A stretch of 64,000 nucleotides of DNA from an uncultured Chloroflexota bacterium (GCA_902774215.1 CACYHU010000050.1:16664-80663), one strand, 5' to 3'. Counted from the stretch's first letter, positions 1 through 10,421 are shown. Numbers and translations are program-made. Notes: generated from the letters alone by a model not told the origin.

Positions 1-178
1 CATGACTGATATGCTGCGCGGCGTAAACCAGGATGAATTGAATGCTTTGGCCGCAACGATTCCGGAAGGATATATCGGTGATGTTTCTGATATTGCCGGC
101 GCACTTGAATATCTGCTGACTGCGCCGTATGTGACAGGACAGATCATTTCCCCGAACGGCGGTTTTGTTCTGCAGTAA
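1..178 (+). CDS. SDR-family oxidoreductase, C-terminal fragment (3-oxoacyl-ACP reductase-like)
   Basis: Only the last 58 codons are in the window; the gene enters from the left edge and stops with TAA at 176-178. The frame reads TDMLRGV near its start, then GDVSDIAGALEYLLT and finally a VTGQIISPNGG-type ending. This is the classic end of the short-chain dehydrogenase/reductase family: the D-V-A segment before the last helix, then the G-Q-x-i-x-x-n/d-G-G strand. FabG-like 3-oxoacyl-ACP reductases and sugar/polyol dehydrogenases share this ending. The catalytic Ser/Tyr/Lys and the NAD(P)-binding Gly motif lie outside the window, so substrate cannot be judged. A hairpin at about 237-281 follows, and the next gene is on the opposite strand. 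Confidence 0.8.
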   Translation, partial: MTDMLRGVNQDELNALAATIPEGYIGDVSDIAGALEYLLTAPYVTGQIISPNGGFVLQ

Positions 179-236
179 AAAAAGGGCCTGATCAGGGACA
201 GATCCGATTTTTATCCTGTTACTGATCCGGATTTAA

Positions 237-281
237 AAAAACGGAGCTGCCGCACATTTTTCTGTGTGACAGCTCCGTTTG
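237..281. terminator. Bidirectional hairpin terminator between convergent genes
   Basis: An inverted repeat ACGGAGCTG ... CAGCTCCGT, extended by CACA/TGTG, is preceded by an A-run and followed by a T-rich stretch. It lies between the SDR gene (plus) and the aldolase gene (minus) and could serve both. Confidence 0.75.
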
Positions 282-321
282 TGTTCTATCTGTAAATTCC
301 GAATAGACCGGACGGGATTTT

Positions 322-1167
322 TCAGGCTTTTCCAACGGAGCCAAAGAGGGTGATTTTCTCCCTTACGACAGCTTTCATAGCGTTGATCTCATAGGCGATC
401 AGATCACTGATGAAGCGGGCACCGGCGCTCAGTCCGTTTTCGATACCGATTTTTCCGGCACGGTCGATATCGGTGAAAATATTGACCTTGCAGATTCCTC
501 GCCGGGCTGCTTCCCGAAAATCAAGATCAGAAAGGCCGCTGCCACCGTGCAGCACAAGAGGGACACCTGTCAATTGTGATATTTCAGAGATGCGGTCAAA
601 ATCAAGCTTTGGCGGGAATTTGTAATCTCCGTGAGCATTGCCTACTGCTACAGCCAGACAATCAACGCCTGTTTTCTCCACAAAGTCCAAAGCAGTTTTC
701 GGATCGGTGTAATAATCCTCAGGTTTTGCAAGACGTCCTTTGCCTTCGTTGTCCCCGACGTGGCCAAGTTCTCCTTCTACGGTGACGCCCATTGCGTGAC
801 ATATTTTCACCATTTCAGCTACATTGTTCAGATTATCTCCATAAGATGCAGTTGAACAGTCATACATGATGGAGGTATAACCCAGCTTCAGTGCTTCCAT
901 GCAGCGATCAAAGGTAAGGCCGTGATCGTAATGGACCGCTACCGGAACATTTACCTGCTGCGCCATGGGGATCAGAAATTCAGCTACGCGGTTCAGTTCC
1001 ATTTTGGGAAGAAGGATCTCAGCGGTACCAACGATCACAGGCGCATTGAGCTCTTCTGCTTCTTCAATAACAGCGCGCGCCATTTCCACATTTACAGTAT
1101 CGAAAAAGCCGACAGCATATTGGCCGATACGGGCTTTTTCAAGCATTTCTTTCATATTTACTAACAT
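322..1167 (-). CDS. Class II ketose-bisphosphate aldolase (fructose/tagatose-bisphosphate aldolase family)
   Basis: 281 residues, full length for the compact class II family. It is a zinc-dependent TIM-barrel aldolase that reversibly cleaves a ketose bisphosphate to dihydroxyacetone phosphate and an aldehyde. Visible motifs are HYDHG at residues 79-83 (catalytic Asp and zinc His), EGELGHVG at 131-138, a zinc His in NAHG around 179, HGGSG at 207-211 (phosphate binding) and KVNIFTDID at 227-235 (second phosphate site). It lies 6 bases after the PfkB-type kinase, so the two form an operon in which the kinase could supply the phosphorylated substrate. FbaA, GatY/KbaY and sulfofructose-type aldolases cannot be separated here; the kinase partner makes a dedicated sugar-catabolic role more likely than housekeeping glycolysis. 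Confidence 0.9.
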   Translation of the reverse strand: MLVNMKEMLEKARIGQYAVGFFDTVNVEMARAVIEEAEELNAPVIVGTAEILLPKMELNRVAEFLIPMAQQVNVPVAVHYDHGLTFDRCMEALKLGYTSIMYDCSTASYGDNLNNVAEMVKICHAMGVTVEGELGHVGDNEGKGRLAKPEDYYTDPKTALDFVEKTGVDCLAVAVGNAHGDYKFPPKLDFDRISEISQLTGVPLVLHGGSGLSDLDFREAARRGICKVNIFTDIDRAGKIGIENGLSAGARFISDLIAYEINAMKAVVREKITLFGSVGKA

Positions 1168-1173
1168 AAATTA

Positions 1174-2292
1174 TTAATTCTCCTTGGTTTTCCAACCGGC
1201 ATCAATGCGCCGGGTCAATTCATCCAACTGAAGCAGCCCGCTGAGTGCGTCATAGGCGGTCACTGAAGAGGCACCCTCAGCAGCCGCTAATTTGCAGCAA
1301 ATTTGCGGATCGTCTCCTTTAAGTACAGCTGACAGGAAAGCAGCGATACTCACGTCGCCGGCACCGGTGCCGGAGCGTACAATATCCACTTCAAAGCATG
1401 GCTGCGTTCCTTCTTTTGCGATCCAGTCTTCCCGGTTGAACGCCAGATTGGAACCGATTGCGGCAATGCGGTCTTTTCCCGCTGTTTTATAACAAATGCC
1501 TGACGTTCCGCATTTGATCATGATTGAAGCACAGCCCAGGTCAATGCATTTTTCAGCAAGCGGTTTTGCATATTGTTCCAGGTCCAGACCGTTTGTGATA
1601 TCGTCGCGGGAATCGGAAAGCGACTGCCAGGTGTGACGATCCAGGATCCAGCAGAGTTCTTCAAAGCTTGGCGTAAAAAAGTCTACATAAGGCAGCGTTT
1701 TTTCCAGTATCATTTCCCAGTCAGCTTTTCCTGCCGGGCTTTGCGGATCGATGGCCGCCAAATCCAGTGCTGTGGCAATATTCTTTTCCTTGAGGCGGTG
1801 ATACATAGTGCATAATTCGTCACCATTGTCTTCATACATTTTTTTCATGATAGGCGGATAACCGAAGTGGAATAGTGCTGTATCGCCGATCTCATCCCAG
1901 GGAATATCTTCACAGGAAAAACTGTCATTGGCACCCGGGTCATGGAGGAAGATGCGGTCGATACCGGGAATGGCCAGAACAACCGAATAGGAAGTGCTGG
2001 CACCTTCTACTTCAATCAGGCCGCCTGCTCCATAGCCGGCAAAGATATCCCGTATCATGTGTCCAAAAGAATCACATCCGATTTTCCCCATCAGACGAAC
2101 ATCATTTCCCAACAGCTTCATAGCGAGGCCTGTGTTGGCGACACATCCTCCGGTATTGATTTTCACATTGTTCATGTGGATCAGTTTCCCGGGCTCAAGA
2201 ATGTCAGTAATTTTGTTCACATTCTTCTGTTGTGCGAAAACCGGTGTGATATCTATGCAGACATGACCGGCACATATTACTTTTGGTTTCAT
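1174..2292 (-). CDS. PfkB-family carbohydrate kinase
   Basis: 372 residues of the ribokinase/PfkB superfamily, which transfers phosphate from ATP to a sugar or nucleoside hydroxyl in the cytoplasm. The N-terminal substrate-side signature GGCVANTG (about residues 48-55) and the C-terminal anion-hole motif GTGAGDVSIAAFL (catalytic Asp in GAGD) are both intact. The protein is longer than typical ribokinases (about 300-320 aa); the extra length lies mainly in the middle. The start is an ATG preceded by an AAGGAA ribosome site. It is the first gene of a two-gene operon with the aldolase. Candidate substrates are fructose-1-phosphate, tagatose-6-phosphate or a deoxyketose; the sequence does not decide. 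Transcription diverges from gyrA. Confidence 0.88.
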   Translation of the reverse strand: MKPKVICAGHVCIDITPVFAQQKNVNKITDILEPGKLIHMNNVKINTGGCVANTGLAMKLLGNDVRLMGKIGCDSFGHMIRDIFAGYGAGGLIEVEGASTSYSVVLAIPGIDRIFLHDPGANDSFSCEDIPWDEIGDTALFHFGYPPIMKKMYEDNGDELCTMYHRLKEKNIATALDLAAIDPQSPAGKADWEMILEKTLPYVDFFTPSFEELCWILDRHTWQSLSDSRDDITNGLDLEQYAKPLAEKCIDLGCASIMIKCGTSGICYKTAGKDRIAAIGSNLAFNREDWIAKEGTQPCFEVDIVRSGTGAGDVSIAAFLSAVLKGDDPQICCKLAAAEGASSVTAYDALSGLLQLDELTRRIDAGWKTKEN

Positions 2293-2422
2293 CTTATCGT
2301 TCCTTTTCCGCTTGATCCTTATTTCAATAATTATAAATTGTTTTATCGGAATTTGTATAAATATTCTTGTGTAAAACCTCTTTCATTTCAATAGTGAATA
2401 ATCAGAACCAATAGTAAAAATA

Positions 2423-2431
2423 TGCTATAAT
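2423..2431 (+). promoter_or_regulatory. Extended -10 promoter of gyrA
   Basis: TG-C-TATAAT (TG at 2423-2424, TATAAT at 2426-2431) gives transcription start near 2438, about 25 bases before the ATG at 2463. No convincing -35 hexamer is visible, as expected for an extended -10 promoter. Confidence 0.6.
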
Positions 2432-2462
2432 ATTCCATTTGGAAAGAATAGACGGAGGCTTT

Positions 2463-5033
2463 ATGGAAAATACGGGACGGGGAATCAGACAAGTCGATAT
2501 TGATAAGGAGATGCAGCAGTCCTATCTGGATTATGCGATGAGCGTGATCATCTCACGTGCTCTGCCTGATGCCAGGGACGGAATGAAGCCGGTTCAGCGC
2601 CGGATCCTTTATGCGATGTATGACATGGGTATCCGTCCGGAACTGCCTTACAAAAAGTCTGCCCGTATTGTCGGTGAAGTACTCGGTAAATATCATCCGC
2701 ACGGTGATGCAGCGGTATACGATGCCATGGCCCGTCTGGCTCAGGATTTTACCATTCGCTATCCGCTGGTTGATGGTCAGGGAAATTTTGGGTCTATTGA
2801 TGGCGATCCTCCGGCTGCCATGCGTTATACTGAAGCCAGGCTCGACAAGATCTCAATGGAGATCCTGAAGGATATCGATGAAGAGACAGTCGGATTTACC
2901 GGTAACTTTGACGACACGCTGAAGGAGCCTGAAGTGCTTCCGGCTATTGTCCCGAACCTGCTGGTGAACGGTGCCAGCGGGATCGCTGTCGGAATGGCAA
3001 CGAACATTCCGCCTCATAATCTGGGGGAGATCTGTGACGCGGTGATCTATCTGCTCCATGAATGGGAGCGTTATGATGATATCACTGTCGAAGACCTGAT
3101 GAAATATGTCAAAGGTCCGGACTTCCCGACCGGCGGTATTGTTGTGCTGGAAGATGCACGGAATGAGCTTGTTTCCGCCTATGCGACCGGCAGAGGGCGT
3201 CTGATGGTCCGCGGCAGGGTCCATTTGGAGGATATGGGCCGAGGCCGCAGCCGGCTGATCATCACAGAGATACCATATCAGATCAACAAAACCGGGCTGA
3301 TCGAACGAATTGCACAGCTTGTGCGGGACGGGATCATAGAGGGGATTGTTGACCTCCGTGATGAATCCGACCGCCAGGGTATGCGTGTAGTTATTGAACT
3401 TTCCAAGACAGCTGATCCGGATACGATCCTGAGGGATCTCTACAAACGTACTCCGCTTCAGACAACTTTCGGTATCATTCTGCTGGCGCTTGTGGAAAAC
3501 AAACCAAGGATACTGAGTCTCAAGGAAGCACTGAAGGTTTATGCTGACCATCAATTGGAAGTGATCCGCCGAAAGACTGAGTTCGAACTGGCAAAGGCAA
3601 AAAAACGTGCCCACATTCTTGAAGGACTTTTGATCGCTATTGATAACCTGGATGAAGTTATCCATATCATTCGGTCCTCTGAAAATGAAGCCGCAGCCCG
3701 TGATGCTATCATGGCAAGGTTCAAACTCGACCGAGAACAGACTCAGGCTATTCTTGATATGCCGCTGAAACGTCTGACCCATCTGGAATATGATAAGCTG
3801 CTGGCTGAACTGGAATCATTGCGTCAGGCTATAAGGGACATGGAGGAACTGCTGGCTTCTCCGCTGAAGATGCGTGAATTACTCGCATCCAAGCTGCGTG
3901 ATTTGATACAAACCTATGGTGACGCACGCCGTACACAAATCGCCCTGTTGGGTGAAGGGGTTTCTTCGAAGGAAATGCTGACTGCCAACGCTCTGATACA
4001 GGCCGAAGACTGCTTTGTCGGACTTACGCGTGACGGAAAAATCGGACGTGTTGAAATTGAAACCGTGAAGCAGCGCGGGTTTGCAATTCCGGAATGGATC
4101 GTCCGATCTGATACACAGCAGACGGTCTATGTGGTCAGTGAGACCGGTAAGACCTGCGGTATTTATGTTGAAACACTGCCGAAAGTGGATGATTTTTCTG
4201 CCGGTATTGATTTCAACGGTGTATCTGGCTGGAGCTCTGCAGATAAACCGGTGACGATCTTTACCATGCCGTCAAGGGATAAAATGGGTGATTCGGCATC
4301 TGTGATCACTGTCACTGAAAAGGGTATGCTGAAACGCTCTCTTGTTGGAGATGTGCCCTTCGCGTCTTCACAATCCTTTAACTTATGCAAAATAAATTCC
4401 GGAGACCGGTTGCTCAATGTTCTGGTAAGTGAATCTGAAGATCTTGATATCATGCTGGTAACGCGGAACGGGATGGGAATTCGTTTCGGTCAGGATGATC
4501 TGAGACCGATGGGACTGGTGGCTGCCGGTGTGAACGGTATCAAATTTAAAGGGGATGATGCTGTGGTCGGCGCTTCACTGGTTACAGAAAAAGACAGCTG
4601 CTGTTTTGTGCTAAATGACTGGTCCCTCGGACAGATCGCGGTTGCTGATTTCCCGAAACAGGGCCGGTACGGACAGGGTGTGATCGCGCTGCGTCTGAAA
4701 GATAATACACGGGTCGTAGGCTTCTTTAATATGAATACCACGAATGCTCTGCTTTTTGTCCGCTTCGGAACAGGACGCTTCCGATCGCTGAAACCTGCTG
4801 CAGCAAAGCCCGGCCGAAGGGCGCGTTCACTGGAACCGGTAACACAGAATCTGCTGCACGAGGCTGTCGGTGTGATCTGGCTGCCGATGGAGCAGGCGCA
4901 AGCGGAATCAGAGAAAAAAGACAGCGGTGATAAGCCGAAAGAACCGAAAATTTCACAAAAGCAGGAAAAAGAAGAGGAAAAACCTTCCCTCGGAAAAGAA
5001 GGTTCTTCTCCGGAACAGGCTTCATTGTTTTAG
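2463..5033 (+). CDS. gyrA: DNA gyrase subunit A
   Basis: 856 residues from ATG 2463, preceded by CGGAGG at 2453-2458. An in-frame TTG at 2439 would fall on the predicted transcript start and lacks a ribosome site, so it was rejected. With this start the numbering matches E. coli: catalytic Tyr122 in AMRYTEAR and the quinolone-pocket segment KYHPHGD ending at residue 82. Position 83 is Ala where E. coli has Ser; Asp87 is kept. The breakage-reunion core (about 1-490) is followed by beta-pinwheel repeats (about 505-815) and a charged, Lys/Glu-rich tail. The canonical GyrA box (QRRGGKG) is not seen; a KQRGFAIPE segment and QGRYGQGV are the nearest matches, so a topoisomerase IV ParC role is a minor alternative. 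Core sequence resembles chloroflexal GyrA. Confidence 0.93.
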   Translation: MENTGRGIRQVDIDKEMQQSYLDYAMSVIISRALPDARDGMKPVQRRILYAMYDMGIRPELPYKKSARIVGEVLGKYHPHGDAAVYDAMARLAQDFTIRYPLVDGQGNFGSIDGDPPAAMRYTEARLDKISMEILKDIDEETVGFTGNFDDTLKEPEVLPAIVPNLLVNGASGIAVGMATNIPPHNLGEICDAVIYLLHEWERYDDITVEDLMKYVKGPDFPTGGIVVLEDARNELVSAYATGRGRLMVRGRVHLEDMGRGRSRLIITEIPYQINKTGLIERIAQLVRDGIIEGIVDLRDESDRQGMRVVIELSKTADPDTILRDLYKRTPLQTTFGIILLALVENKPRILSLKEALKVYADHQLEVIRRKTEFELAKAKKRAHILEGLLIAIDNLDEVIHIIRSSENEAAARDAIMARFKLDREQTQAILDMPLKRLTHLEYDKLLAELESLRQAIRDMEELLASPLKMRELLASKLRDLIQTYGDARRTQIALLGEGVSSKEMLTANALIQAEDCFVGLTRDGKIGRVEIETVKQRGFAIPEWIVRSDTQQTVYVVSETGKTCGIYVETLPKVDDFSAGIDFNGVSGWSSADKPVTIFTMPSRDKMGDSASVITVTEKGMLKRSLVGDVPFASSQSFNLCKINSGDRLLNVLVSESEDLDIMLVTRNGMGIRFGQDDLRPMGLVAAGVNGIKFKGDDAVVGASLVTEKDSCCFVLNDWSLGQIAVADFPKQGRYGQGVIALRLKDNTRVVGFFNMNTTNALLFVRFGTGRFRSLKPAAAKPGRRARSLEPVTQNLLHEAVGVIWLPMEQAQAESEKKDSGDKPKEPKISQKQEKEEEKPSLGKEGSSPEQASLF

Positions 5034-5062
5034 AAATATAAAAATCAAAGCCATCCGCAAAT

Positions 5063-5124
5063 GAGTCGAAGCAGCCTGTTCTGTTGACTCAAAATGAGTC
5101 AGCGAAAACAAGTCACTTCGACTC
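5063..5124. terminator. Nested inverted repeats between convergent genes
   Basis: Outer arms GAGTCGAAG (5063-5071) and CTTCGACTC (5116-5124) enclose a second perfect hairpin, TGACTCA (5085-5091) and TGAGTCA (5095-5101). The element sits between gyrA and the minus-strand membrane gene. A bidirectional terminator is the simplest reading, although the T-tracts are weak. Confidence 0.45.
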
Positions 5125-5159
5125 GGAAAAATCTATGATTTATGATGTTTTTCTTTGAT

Positions 5160-7127
5160 TTATATCTCTGATTTTTCATCCAATAATTTATTTTTGATGC
5201 CCACCAGACTGACCAGGATTAGCAGCCAGCCGATCAGGCAGAATATTTCCGTGCTGTAAATATAGCGTCTTTCAGGCTGATTTACGATGAAGATAAACAG
5301 GTGTGCTATATGCATCAGCGAGATGGTAAAGCCTGTTAATGAATCCGTATTTACGTTTACGGCAAAAAGGATAAGGAATAAAACCGCAAGACCGGCAAAA
5401 GGAACCGGACCAAGCTGCAGGCGTGTTCTGGCAAGTGCTGTTTTCAGCGATTCTGCAAGCGCTGATACGAATTCCCTCGGGTGCAGTTTAAATATATGCC
5501 TGCTGATTTTACCGAGTATCGGACTGCAGCTGATGAGGTCATAGCCGTATTCCTGTGCCGTGGCAATGGCGGCCTCCCACATATAGGTATTTTGATCTGC
5601 CTCACCGAGCTCTGCTTTTTTCTTCATCAGGTCGGCGCAAAATTCGCGGAGTTCCGGATCTTCGAAGGTATCTTCATCTCCCGGCTGCATAAGTTCGACG
5701 GCACGGGCCGCATCCACATAACCTGAAGTGGGCATCCATACAAAAACTTTGTATTGCCTGTAAATCGTAACAGCCGGAATGGCGGTGATGCCGATAAAAG
5801 CCAGCACTCCGATCACAGGGAGCAGTAAATTTATTTTTTCGCGCAACAACATCAGAAAACAGATGCCGATCGGAATGACGAGGAAAATATTGGCAGGACG
5901 GATCAGCATACCGAACCCGGCGAGTATACATAAGAACAGAAAGAAAACGCTGTTCTTTTCTTTCATGCATAGAATAAAAAGAGCGGTGATAATGAGGCAG
6001 ACAGCCTGGGACAGACACTCGGTCATGATATAGCTGTTATCGACCCCCAGAAATCCGCCGCAGAGGATGATCTGTGCGGCGAAGGTAAACCATGAAAGCG
6101 GATAATAACGGGCGTAAACCGCAAAGAGGATCAAAAATGCCGCGGCAAGAACAATTTTCTGAGCCCGGGCTATATGGATCAGTCCTCTGCTGTCTGTTTT
6201 TGTTCCGTCTGTCAGGCGTTCATCCGGTTGGGTATCTCTTTCAAGCCGGATCTCACCAAGCCCGCCGCTGCCTGTCAGGGAGTAAATCGTTTCTATGAAG
6301 ACAGGATATCCCGGTGTTCTGATGGAGGATGCTGTGTAGTGTTCAATGTAATCGGCAGAATCAGCGCGCTGTCCGAAATAATTCCATTCCGGAATGAAAT
6401 AATAAACCGTGTTGAGAAGAACAACGGCGGCGGCAAGAACGGCAAGGAATCTGCTCTTTCCTGCAAGCAGTGTATTCAGCAAAAGCAGCACAAACAGCAG
6501 ACAGATGAAAATGAGATTCCGCTGAAGAAGCGGTTTGATTATATAGGAACCGAAAGCTTTCGGAGCGGATGAAAAGATCATCAGGTCCCATGGCAGCAAC
6601 ATCAGTATAAACAAGAGTATGGTTCCGAATCGAACCGGATTTATAGCCGCTTTTTTGTCCTTTGATTTATGTATTTGGAACATAAGCACCACAGCGGAGA
6701 GTACGGCAAGGCAGAACAAAACCAGAAGATAGCGGTTCCGGATAATGACCGGGCTGATAATACTGTATTCATGGTTTTCCGGACGGTTATCTGACGCCGA
6801 AAAATACAGGTCATTATTTTCCATTATTTTATGCGCACCGAGCCCCCGGTCTTTGATCGTGGCGATAATATCTTCATTTACAGAAAGCGGCGGATTGCTG
6901 AGGAGTGTTTCATCTTCTTTCAGATAAAACGGAAGACCAAGCCTGCTGATATTTTCATCACGGACAAACGCGTAATAACCGTTCCCGGTATCATGGGTGA
7001 TGCTGCCAAGAGGTTCTTCTTTCCACAGTAAAATCAGACTGCCGGCACGGTTCAAAGCCGCAAGCAGAAATATAAATATAAAGAAGGCTGAAATCAAAGA
7101 AACAGTTTTTTGAAATGTCGATTTCAT
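5160..7127 (-). CDS. Large polytopic membrane protein, possible GT-C-type glycosyltransferase
   Basis: 655 residues with an N-terminal membrane segment (about 8-32), an extracytoplasmic domain of roughly 100 residues, then about ten further hydrophobic helices. The long loops contain no recognisable enzyme motif except a segment DSADYIEHYTASSIRTPGYP (about 260-279). Its R-TPGYP core resembles the first loop of GT-C-fold polyisoprenyl-phosphate-sugar transferases, where an acidic residue before the loop is catalytic. A late QPERRYIY segment also recalls the loops of this fold. The gene stands alone: convergent with gyrA and separated by a strong terminator from the importer locus. The function is inference; it could equally be an unassigned membrane protein. 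Confidence 0.55.
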   Translation of the reverse strand: MKSTFQKTVSLISAFFIFIFLLAALNRAGSLILLWKEEPLGSITHDTGNGYYAFVRDENISRLGLPFYLKEDETLLSNPPLSVNEDIIATIKDRGLGAHKIMENNDLYFSASDNRPENHEYSIISPVIIRNRYLLVLFCLAVLSAVVLMFQIHKSKDKKAAINPVRFGTILLFILMLLPWDLMIFSSAPKAFGSYIIKPLLQRNLIFICLLFVLLLLNTLLAGKSRFLAVLAAAVVLLNTVYYFIPEWNYFGQRADSADYIEHYTASSIRTPGYPVFIETIYSLTGSGGLGEIRLERDTQPDERLTDGTKTDSRGLIHIARAQKIVLAAAFLILFAVYARYYPLSWFTFAAQIILCGGFLGVDNSYIMTECLSQAVCLIITALFILCMKEKNSVFFLFLCILAGFGMLIRPANIFLVIPIGICFLMLLREKINLLLPVIGVLAFIGITAIPAVTIYRQYKVFVWMPTSGYVDAARAVELMQPGDEDTFEDPELREFCADLMKKKAELGEADQNTYMWEAAIATAQEYGYDLISCSPILGKISRHIFKLHPREFVSALAESLKTALARTRLQLGPVPFAGLAVLFLILFAVNVNTDSLTGFTISLMHIAHLFIFIVNQPERRYIYSTEIFCLIGWLLILVSLVGIKNKLLDEKSEI

Positions 7128-7222
7128 TGGTATGATCCCGTGATAAATATGGATATCAAAGAAAGAGGTATAAGGTCTTTGATAATTCTGATACTGAATC
7201 CAAACATATTATTATTGTACCT

Positions 7223-7262
7223 AAAAAAGACGCATATAAAAATAATCTATATGCGTCTTTTA
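7223..7262 (-). terminator. Terminator of the first peptide-importer operon
   Basis: Perfect 13-bp stem AAAGACGCATATA (7226-7238) and TATATGCGTCTTT (7248-7260), followed on the minus strand by a T-run. It lies just after the fused ATPase gene. Confidence 0.85.
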
Positions 7263-7286
7263 CTTCTTGTTATTTATTTTGCAGGA

Positions 7287-9347
7287 TCAGATGCCCAATT
7301 CCTTCCGATATCCATCCAGTTCTGACTGATTGCCGTAAATATAGTGATCCGGCAGGATCTCTACCCAAACCGGTTTGTCAGTTTCATAGTGATGGACTGA
7401 CGGATCGTAAACCAGAAGCTTCTTTGAACGCTCCAGATAGGGATTCGGATTCGGGACAGCCGAAAGCAGTGCTTTCGTGTAGGGGTGGAGCGGATGGAGG
7501 AAGAGCTCTTCGGCTTCTGCCAGCTCAACAATGCGTCCCTTGTGGATGACCGCAATACGGTCAGATATAAAGCGGACAACTGAAAGATCATGGGCGATGA
7601 ACATGTAAGTGAGTCCGCGGCTCTTCTTCAGATCATTCAGCAGGTTAAGCACCTGCGCACGGATGGAAACATCCAGCGCGGAAATCGGTTCATCCGCCAC
7701 AACAAATTTCGGCTGCATGATCAGCGCACGGGCAATACCGATACGCTGACGCTGCCCGCCGGAAAATTCATGCGGGAAGCGGCTGGAAAATTCCGGCAGC
7801 AAGCCGACTTCCTGCAGCGCTTTCTGAACCTTATCCTGGCGGTCATGCTCATCTTTATAAAGGTGATGGTTGATCAGGCCTTCGGAAACGATATAGTCCA
7901 CTTTGGCACGTTCATTTAATGAAGCCATCGGATCCTGGAAGATCATCTGGCAGGAGCGGATCACATTCAGGTCCTGTTCCCTGCTGATCTTGCCATTGAT
8001 CTTGTTCCCTTCAAGGAAAACTTCACCGGCAGTAATCGGATTGATGCGGACCAATGCCCGGCCGATAGTAGTTTTACCGGAACCGGATTCACCAACAAGC
8101 GCGAAGGTTTCGCCTTTGTAGATCGTAAAATTCACATGGTCGACCGCGATAAATTTCTTCCGTCCGGAACCGAAGGTGACCTGCATATCTTTGACTTCGA
8201 TCAATGCTTCGCGGTTCGGATCAAGGTGCGGATGGTAGGCGTTTGGATCAGTGCCTTTGGATTTATTGTCATTCGTTTCCAGCATCTTGATGGCCTGAGG
8301 CTGTTCGATGTGCGGAGCGCGCGGGTCGCGGATCCACGCCTTGACCATATGAGTTGAAGTCACTTCATACATCGGCGGTTCTTCGAGAAAGTCGATGTTG
8401 AGAGCCTTTTTATTGCGGGGAGCGAAAGCATCACCACGGATCTTGTTGAAGAGGTTCGGAGGCGTACCATCGATTGCAGGGAGCTTTTCACCTTTGGTAC
8501 CCAGCTGCGGCAGTGCGGAGAGCAATGCCCAGGTGTAGGGATGCCAGGGGTCGAAGAAAACCTCATTTGCCATACCAACTTCGATCACCTGACCTGCGTA
8601 CATGACTGCTACACGGTCTGCCACGTTTGCGACCACACCCAGGTCATGGGTGATGTAGATGATGGTCATGTTCTGCTCTTTTTGAAGCCTTCGGATCAGG
8701 TCGAGGATCTGAGCCTGGATCGTCACATCCAAAGCTGTGGTGGGTTCATCGCAGATCAGGATCTGCGGTTTGCAGGCAACAGCGATAGCGATAACGACAC
8801 GCTGGCGCATACCGCCGGAGAATTCATGCGGGTACTGCTTGTAGCGGCGTTCCGGATCCGGAATGCCCACAGCGTCAAGAATGCGGATAGTTTCTTCTTT
8901 GGCTGCCCTGCCGCGAAGACCCTGATGGAGCTCTACGGATTCCTGTATCTGATAACCGACAGTCTTCAGCGGATTCAGAGATGTCATCGGATCCTGTGTG
9001 ACCATGGCGATCTTTTTACCGCGGATCTTCAGCCATTCCTTTTCCGTCAGTTTCGTCAGGTCTTTCCCGTCATATTCAATGGAGCCGTGAGTAATGGAGC
9101 CGTTTTTATCCAGCATACCGACAAAACACTTGGTGAAAACACTTTTTCCGGAACCGGATTCGCCAACGATAGCCAGCGTTTCCCCTTCATACAAGTCCAG
9201 AGAAGCCCGGCGGATGGCGGTCAGCTGGTTGCCGCGCAAAGAAAAGGTGACTTCAAGTTCCTTTGCGGAAAGCAGAGGCTTTTGTGATAAAACCTGACGC
9301 GCGCGGGCATCAAAATCAACAACATGGATATCTTTGTTATCACTCAT
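7287..9347 (-). CDS. Peptide ABC importer, fused double ATPase (DppD-DppF-like)
   Basis: 686 residues from the second ATG (9347), which is 8 bases from AAGGAGG; the upstream ATG at 9353 is only 2 bases away. Two complete nucleotide-binding domains are joined in one chain, where peptide importers usually use two genes. Domain 1 (about 25-280) has Walker A GESGSGKS, signature FSGGMRQR, Walker B ILICDEP and switch His THDLG. Domain 2 (about 385-640) has [22 protein letters not shown] and AHDLS. Each is followed by an oligopeptide/dipeptide C-terminal extension. In the first extension the Cys residues usual in GC-F-APRC are replaced ([11 protein letters not shown]). It energises the permease pair encoded 15 bases upstream, at the cytoplasmic face of the membrane. 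Confidence 0.93.
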   Translation of the reverse strand: MSDNKDIHVVDFDARARQVLSQKPLLSAKELEVTFSLRGNQLTAIRRASLDLYEGETLAIVGESGSGKSVFTKCFVGMLDKNGSITHGSIEYDGKDLTKLTEKEWLKIRGKKIAMVTQDPMTSLNPLKTVGYQIQESVELHQGLRGRAAKEETIRILDAVGIPDPERRYKQYPHEFSGGMRQRVVIAIAVACKPQILICDEPTTALDVTIQAQILDLIRRLQKEQNMTIIYITHDLGVVANVADRVAVMYAGQVIEVGMANEVFFDPWHPYTWALLSALPQLGTKGEKLPAIDGTPPNLFNKIRGDAFAPRNKKALNIDFLEEPPMYEVTSTHMVKAWIRDPRAPHIEQPQAIKMLETNDNKSKGTDPNAYHPHLDPNREALIEVKDMQVTFGSGRKKFIAVDHVNFTIYKGETFALVGESGSGKTTIGRALVRINPITAGEVFLEGNKINGKISREQDLNVIRSCQMIFQDPMASLNERAKVDYIVSEGLINHHLYKDEHDRQDKVQKALQEVGLLPEFSSRFPHEFSGGQRQRIGIARALIMQPKFVVADEPISALDVSIRAQVLNLLNDLKKSRGLTYMFIAHDLSVVRFISDRIAVIHKGRIVELAEAEELFLHPLHPYTKALLSAVPNPNPYLERSKKLLVYDPSVHHYETDKPVWVEILPDHYIYGNQSELDGYRKELGI

Positions 9348-9362
9348 TGTCATGCCCTCCTT

Positions 9363-10421
9363 TTATACATGGTTGCGCGGGTCGCAGGCATCGGAAAAAG
9401 CGTTCCCGACCAGATAAAACGTGATCGTAATAACCGAAACGATGATGGCAGGGAATATCAGTGTATAGGAAGCCCGCGGGAACACGGAGCGGGCGCTGGA
9501 CAGCAGCATTCCAAGGGAAGGCTTTGTGACATCCATCAGCCCTAAATATGTAAGTGTTGTCTCATATGCGATCGTGTTCGGGATCGCGAGTGCCAGTCTA
9601 AGGATGATTACGGAAACCAGATATGGGAAAATATTCCGGAAAAGGATCCTTCCAAGACCGGTCCCAAGACATCTGGAAGCCAGATTATATTCGCGGTCGC
9701 GGTACATGAACACCAGATTGCGGACATTGCGTGCAGTAGCGAGCCAGCCGAATGCAACCATTGCGATCCCCATCGTAACCATATTTTTCCCGACCATCAG
9801 TGCGATAAGTGTCATATAAATGATGGTTGGAATATTGTCGATCAGGTTATACAGTTCGGTGAAGAAGCGGTCCAGCGGACGGACATACCCCCAGACCAAA
9901 CCGATCAGCACACCAAGGGTGATCTGTCCAAGAGAGACCAGTACAGCCAGCAAAATGGATGCACGGGTTGCATACCAGACCTGTGCCCAGTAGTCCTGAC
10001 CGATCGCGTTAGTCCCGAACCAGAATTCGCTGTTCGGCGGAATATAAGACCTGTTGATCGGGTCCGGCGCCATGTTGATATCATATTTCCCAATGGCACT
10101 CGCAATAAATGTGAAAATGAAGAGAAGAATGAACACAATGGACATAAAAACAGCAGACTTTTTCTTCAAAAAGTTTTGCCAGACGCTTTTCCAATAGGAA
10201 TAATTGGAATATCCAATGCGTTCAGCTTCCATCGGTTTGTATTCAGCAAAGTCAAAGAGCTGTTTTTCAGGAAGATTAAAACGGGAAGAAACATACTCCC
10301 GGCCCTTTGGGCGTTCTTCATACAGCTTTGTATCTATTTTTTCCGGTTTTAAATCCAGGTTCGGAACCGGCTGCTCCATTTCCTGAACAGTCTTCTTTTG
10401 AGAATTATCTTTATTACTCAT
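9363..10421 (-). CDS. Peptide ABC importer permease, DppC/OppC-like
   Basis: 352 residues. A long hydrophilic N-terminal tail (about 1-105, rich in Lys, Glu and Pro) precedes the first membrane helix, followed by an extracytoplasmic loop and the five-helix permease core. The cytoplasmic coupling loop is recognisable as SRCLGTGLGRILFRN. The ATG overlaps the stop of the upstream permease by one base (TGATG), a sign of translational coupling, and the ATPase gene follows closely. Together with the neighbouring permease it forms the membrane channel of the importer. Family: binding-protein-dependent transport inner-membrane component, OppC branch. Confidence 0.92.
   Translation of the reverse strand: MSNKDNSQKKTVQEMEQPVPNLDLKPEKIDTKLYEERPKGREYVSSRFNLPEKQLFDFAEYKPMEAERIGYSNYSYWKSVWQNFLKKKSAVFMSIVFILLFIFTFIASAIGKYDINMAPDPINRSYIPPNSEFWFGTNAIGQDYWAQVWYATRASILLAVLVSLGQITLGVLIGLVWGYVRPLDRFFTELYNLIDNIPTIIYMTLIALMVGKNMVTMGIAMVAFGWLATARNVRNLVFMYRDREYNLASRCLGTGLGRILFRNIFPYLVSVIILRLALAIPNTIAYETTLTYLGLMDVTKPSLGMLLSSARSVFPRASYTLIFPAIIVSVITITFYLVGNAFSDACDPRNHV

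Noticed and set aside
2439..2462. TTG start for gyrA giving 864 residues
   Set aside because: It lies at the predicted transcript start without a ribosome site; ATG 2463 has CGGAGG and gives E. coli-like numbering.
2853..3782. 309-codon open frame antisense to gyrA
   Set aside because: It mirrors the strongly conserved GyrA core, has no ribosome site and no recognisable motif.
8541..9287. 248-codon open frame antisense to the fused ATPase
   Set aside because: Shadow of conserved ABC motifs; similar shadows appear at 19050-19760 opposite the second ATPase pair.
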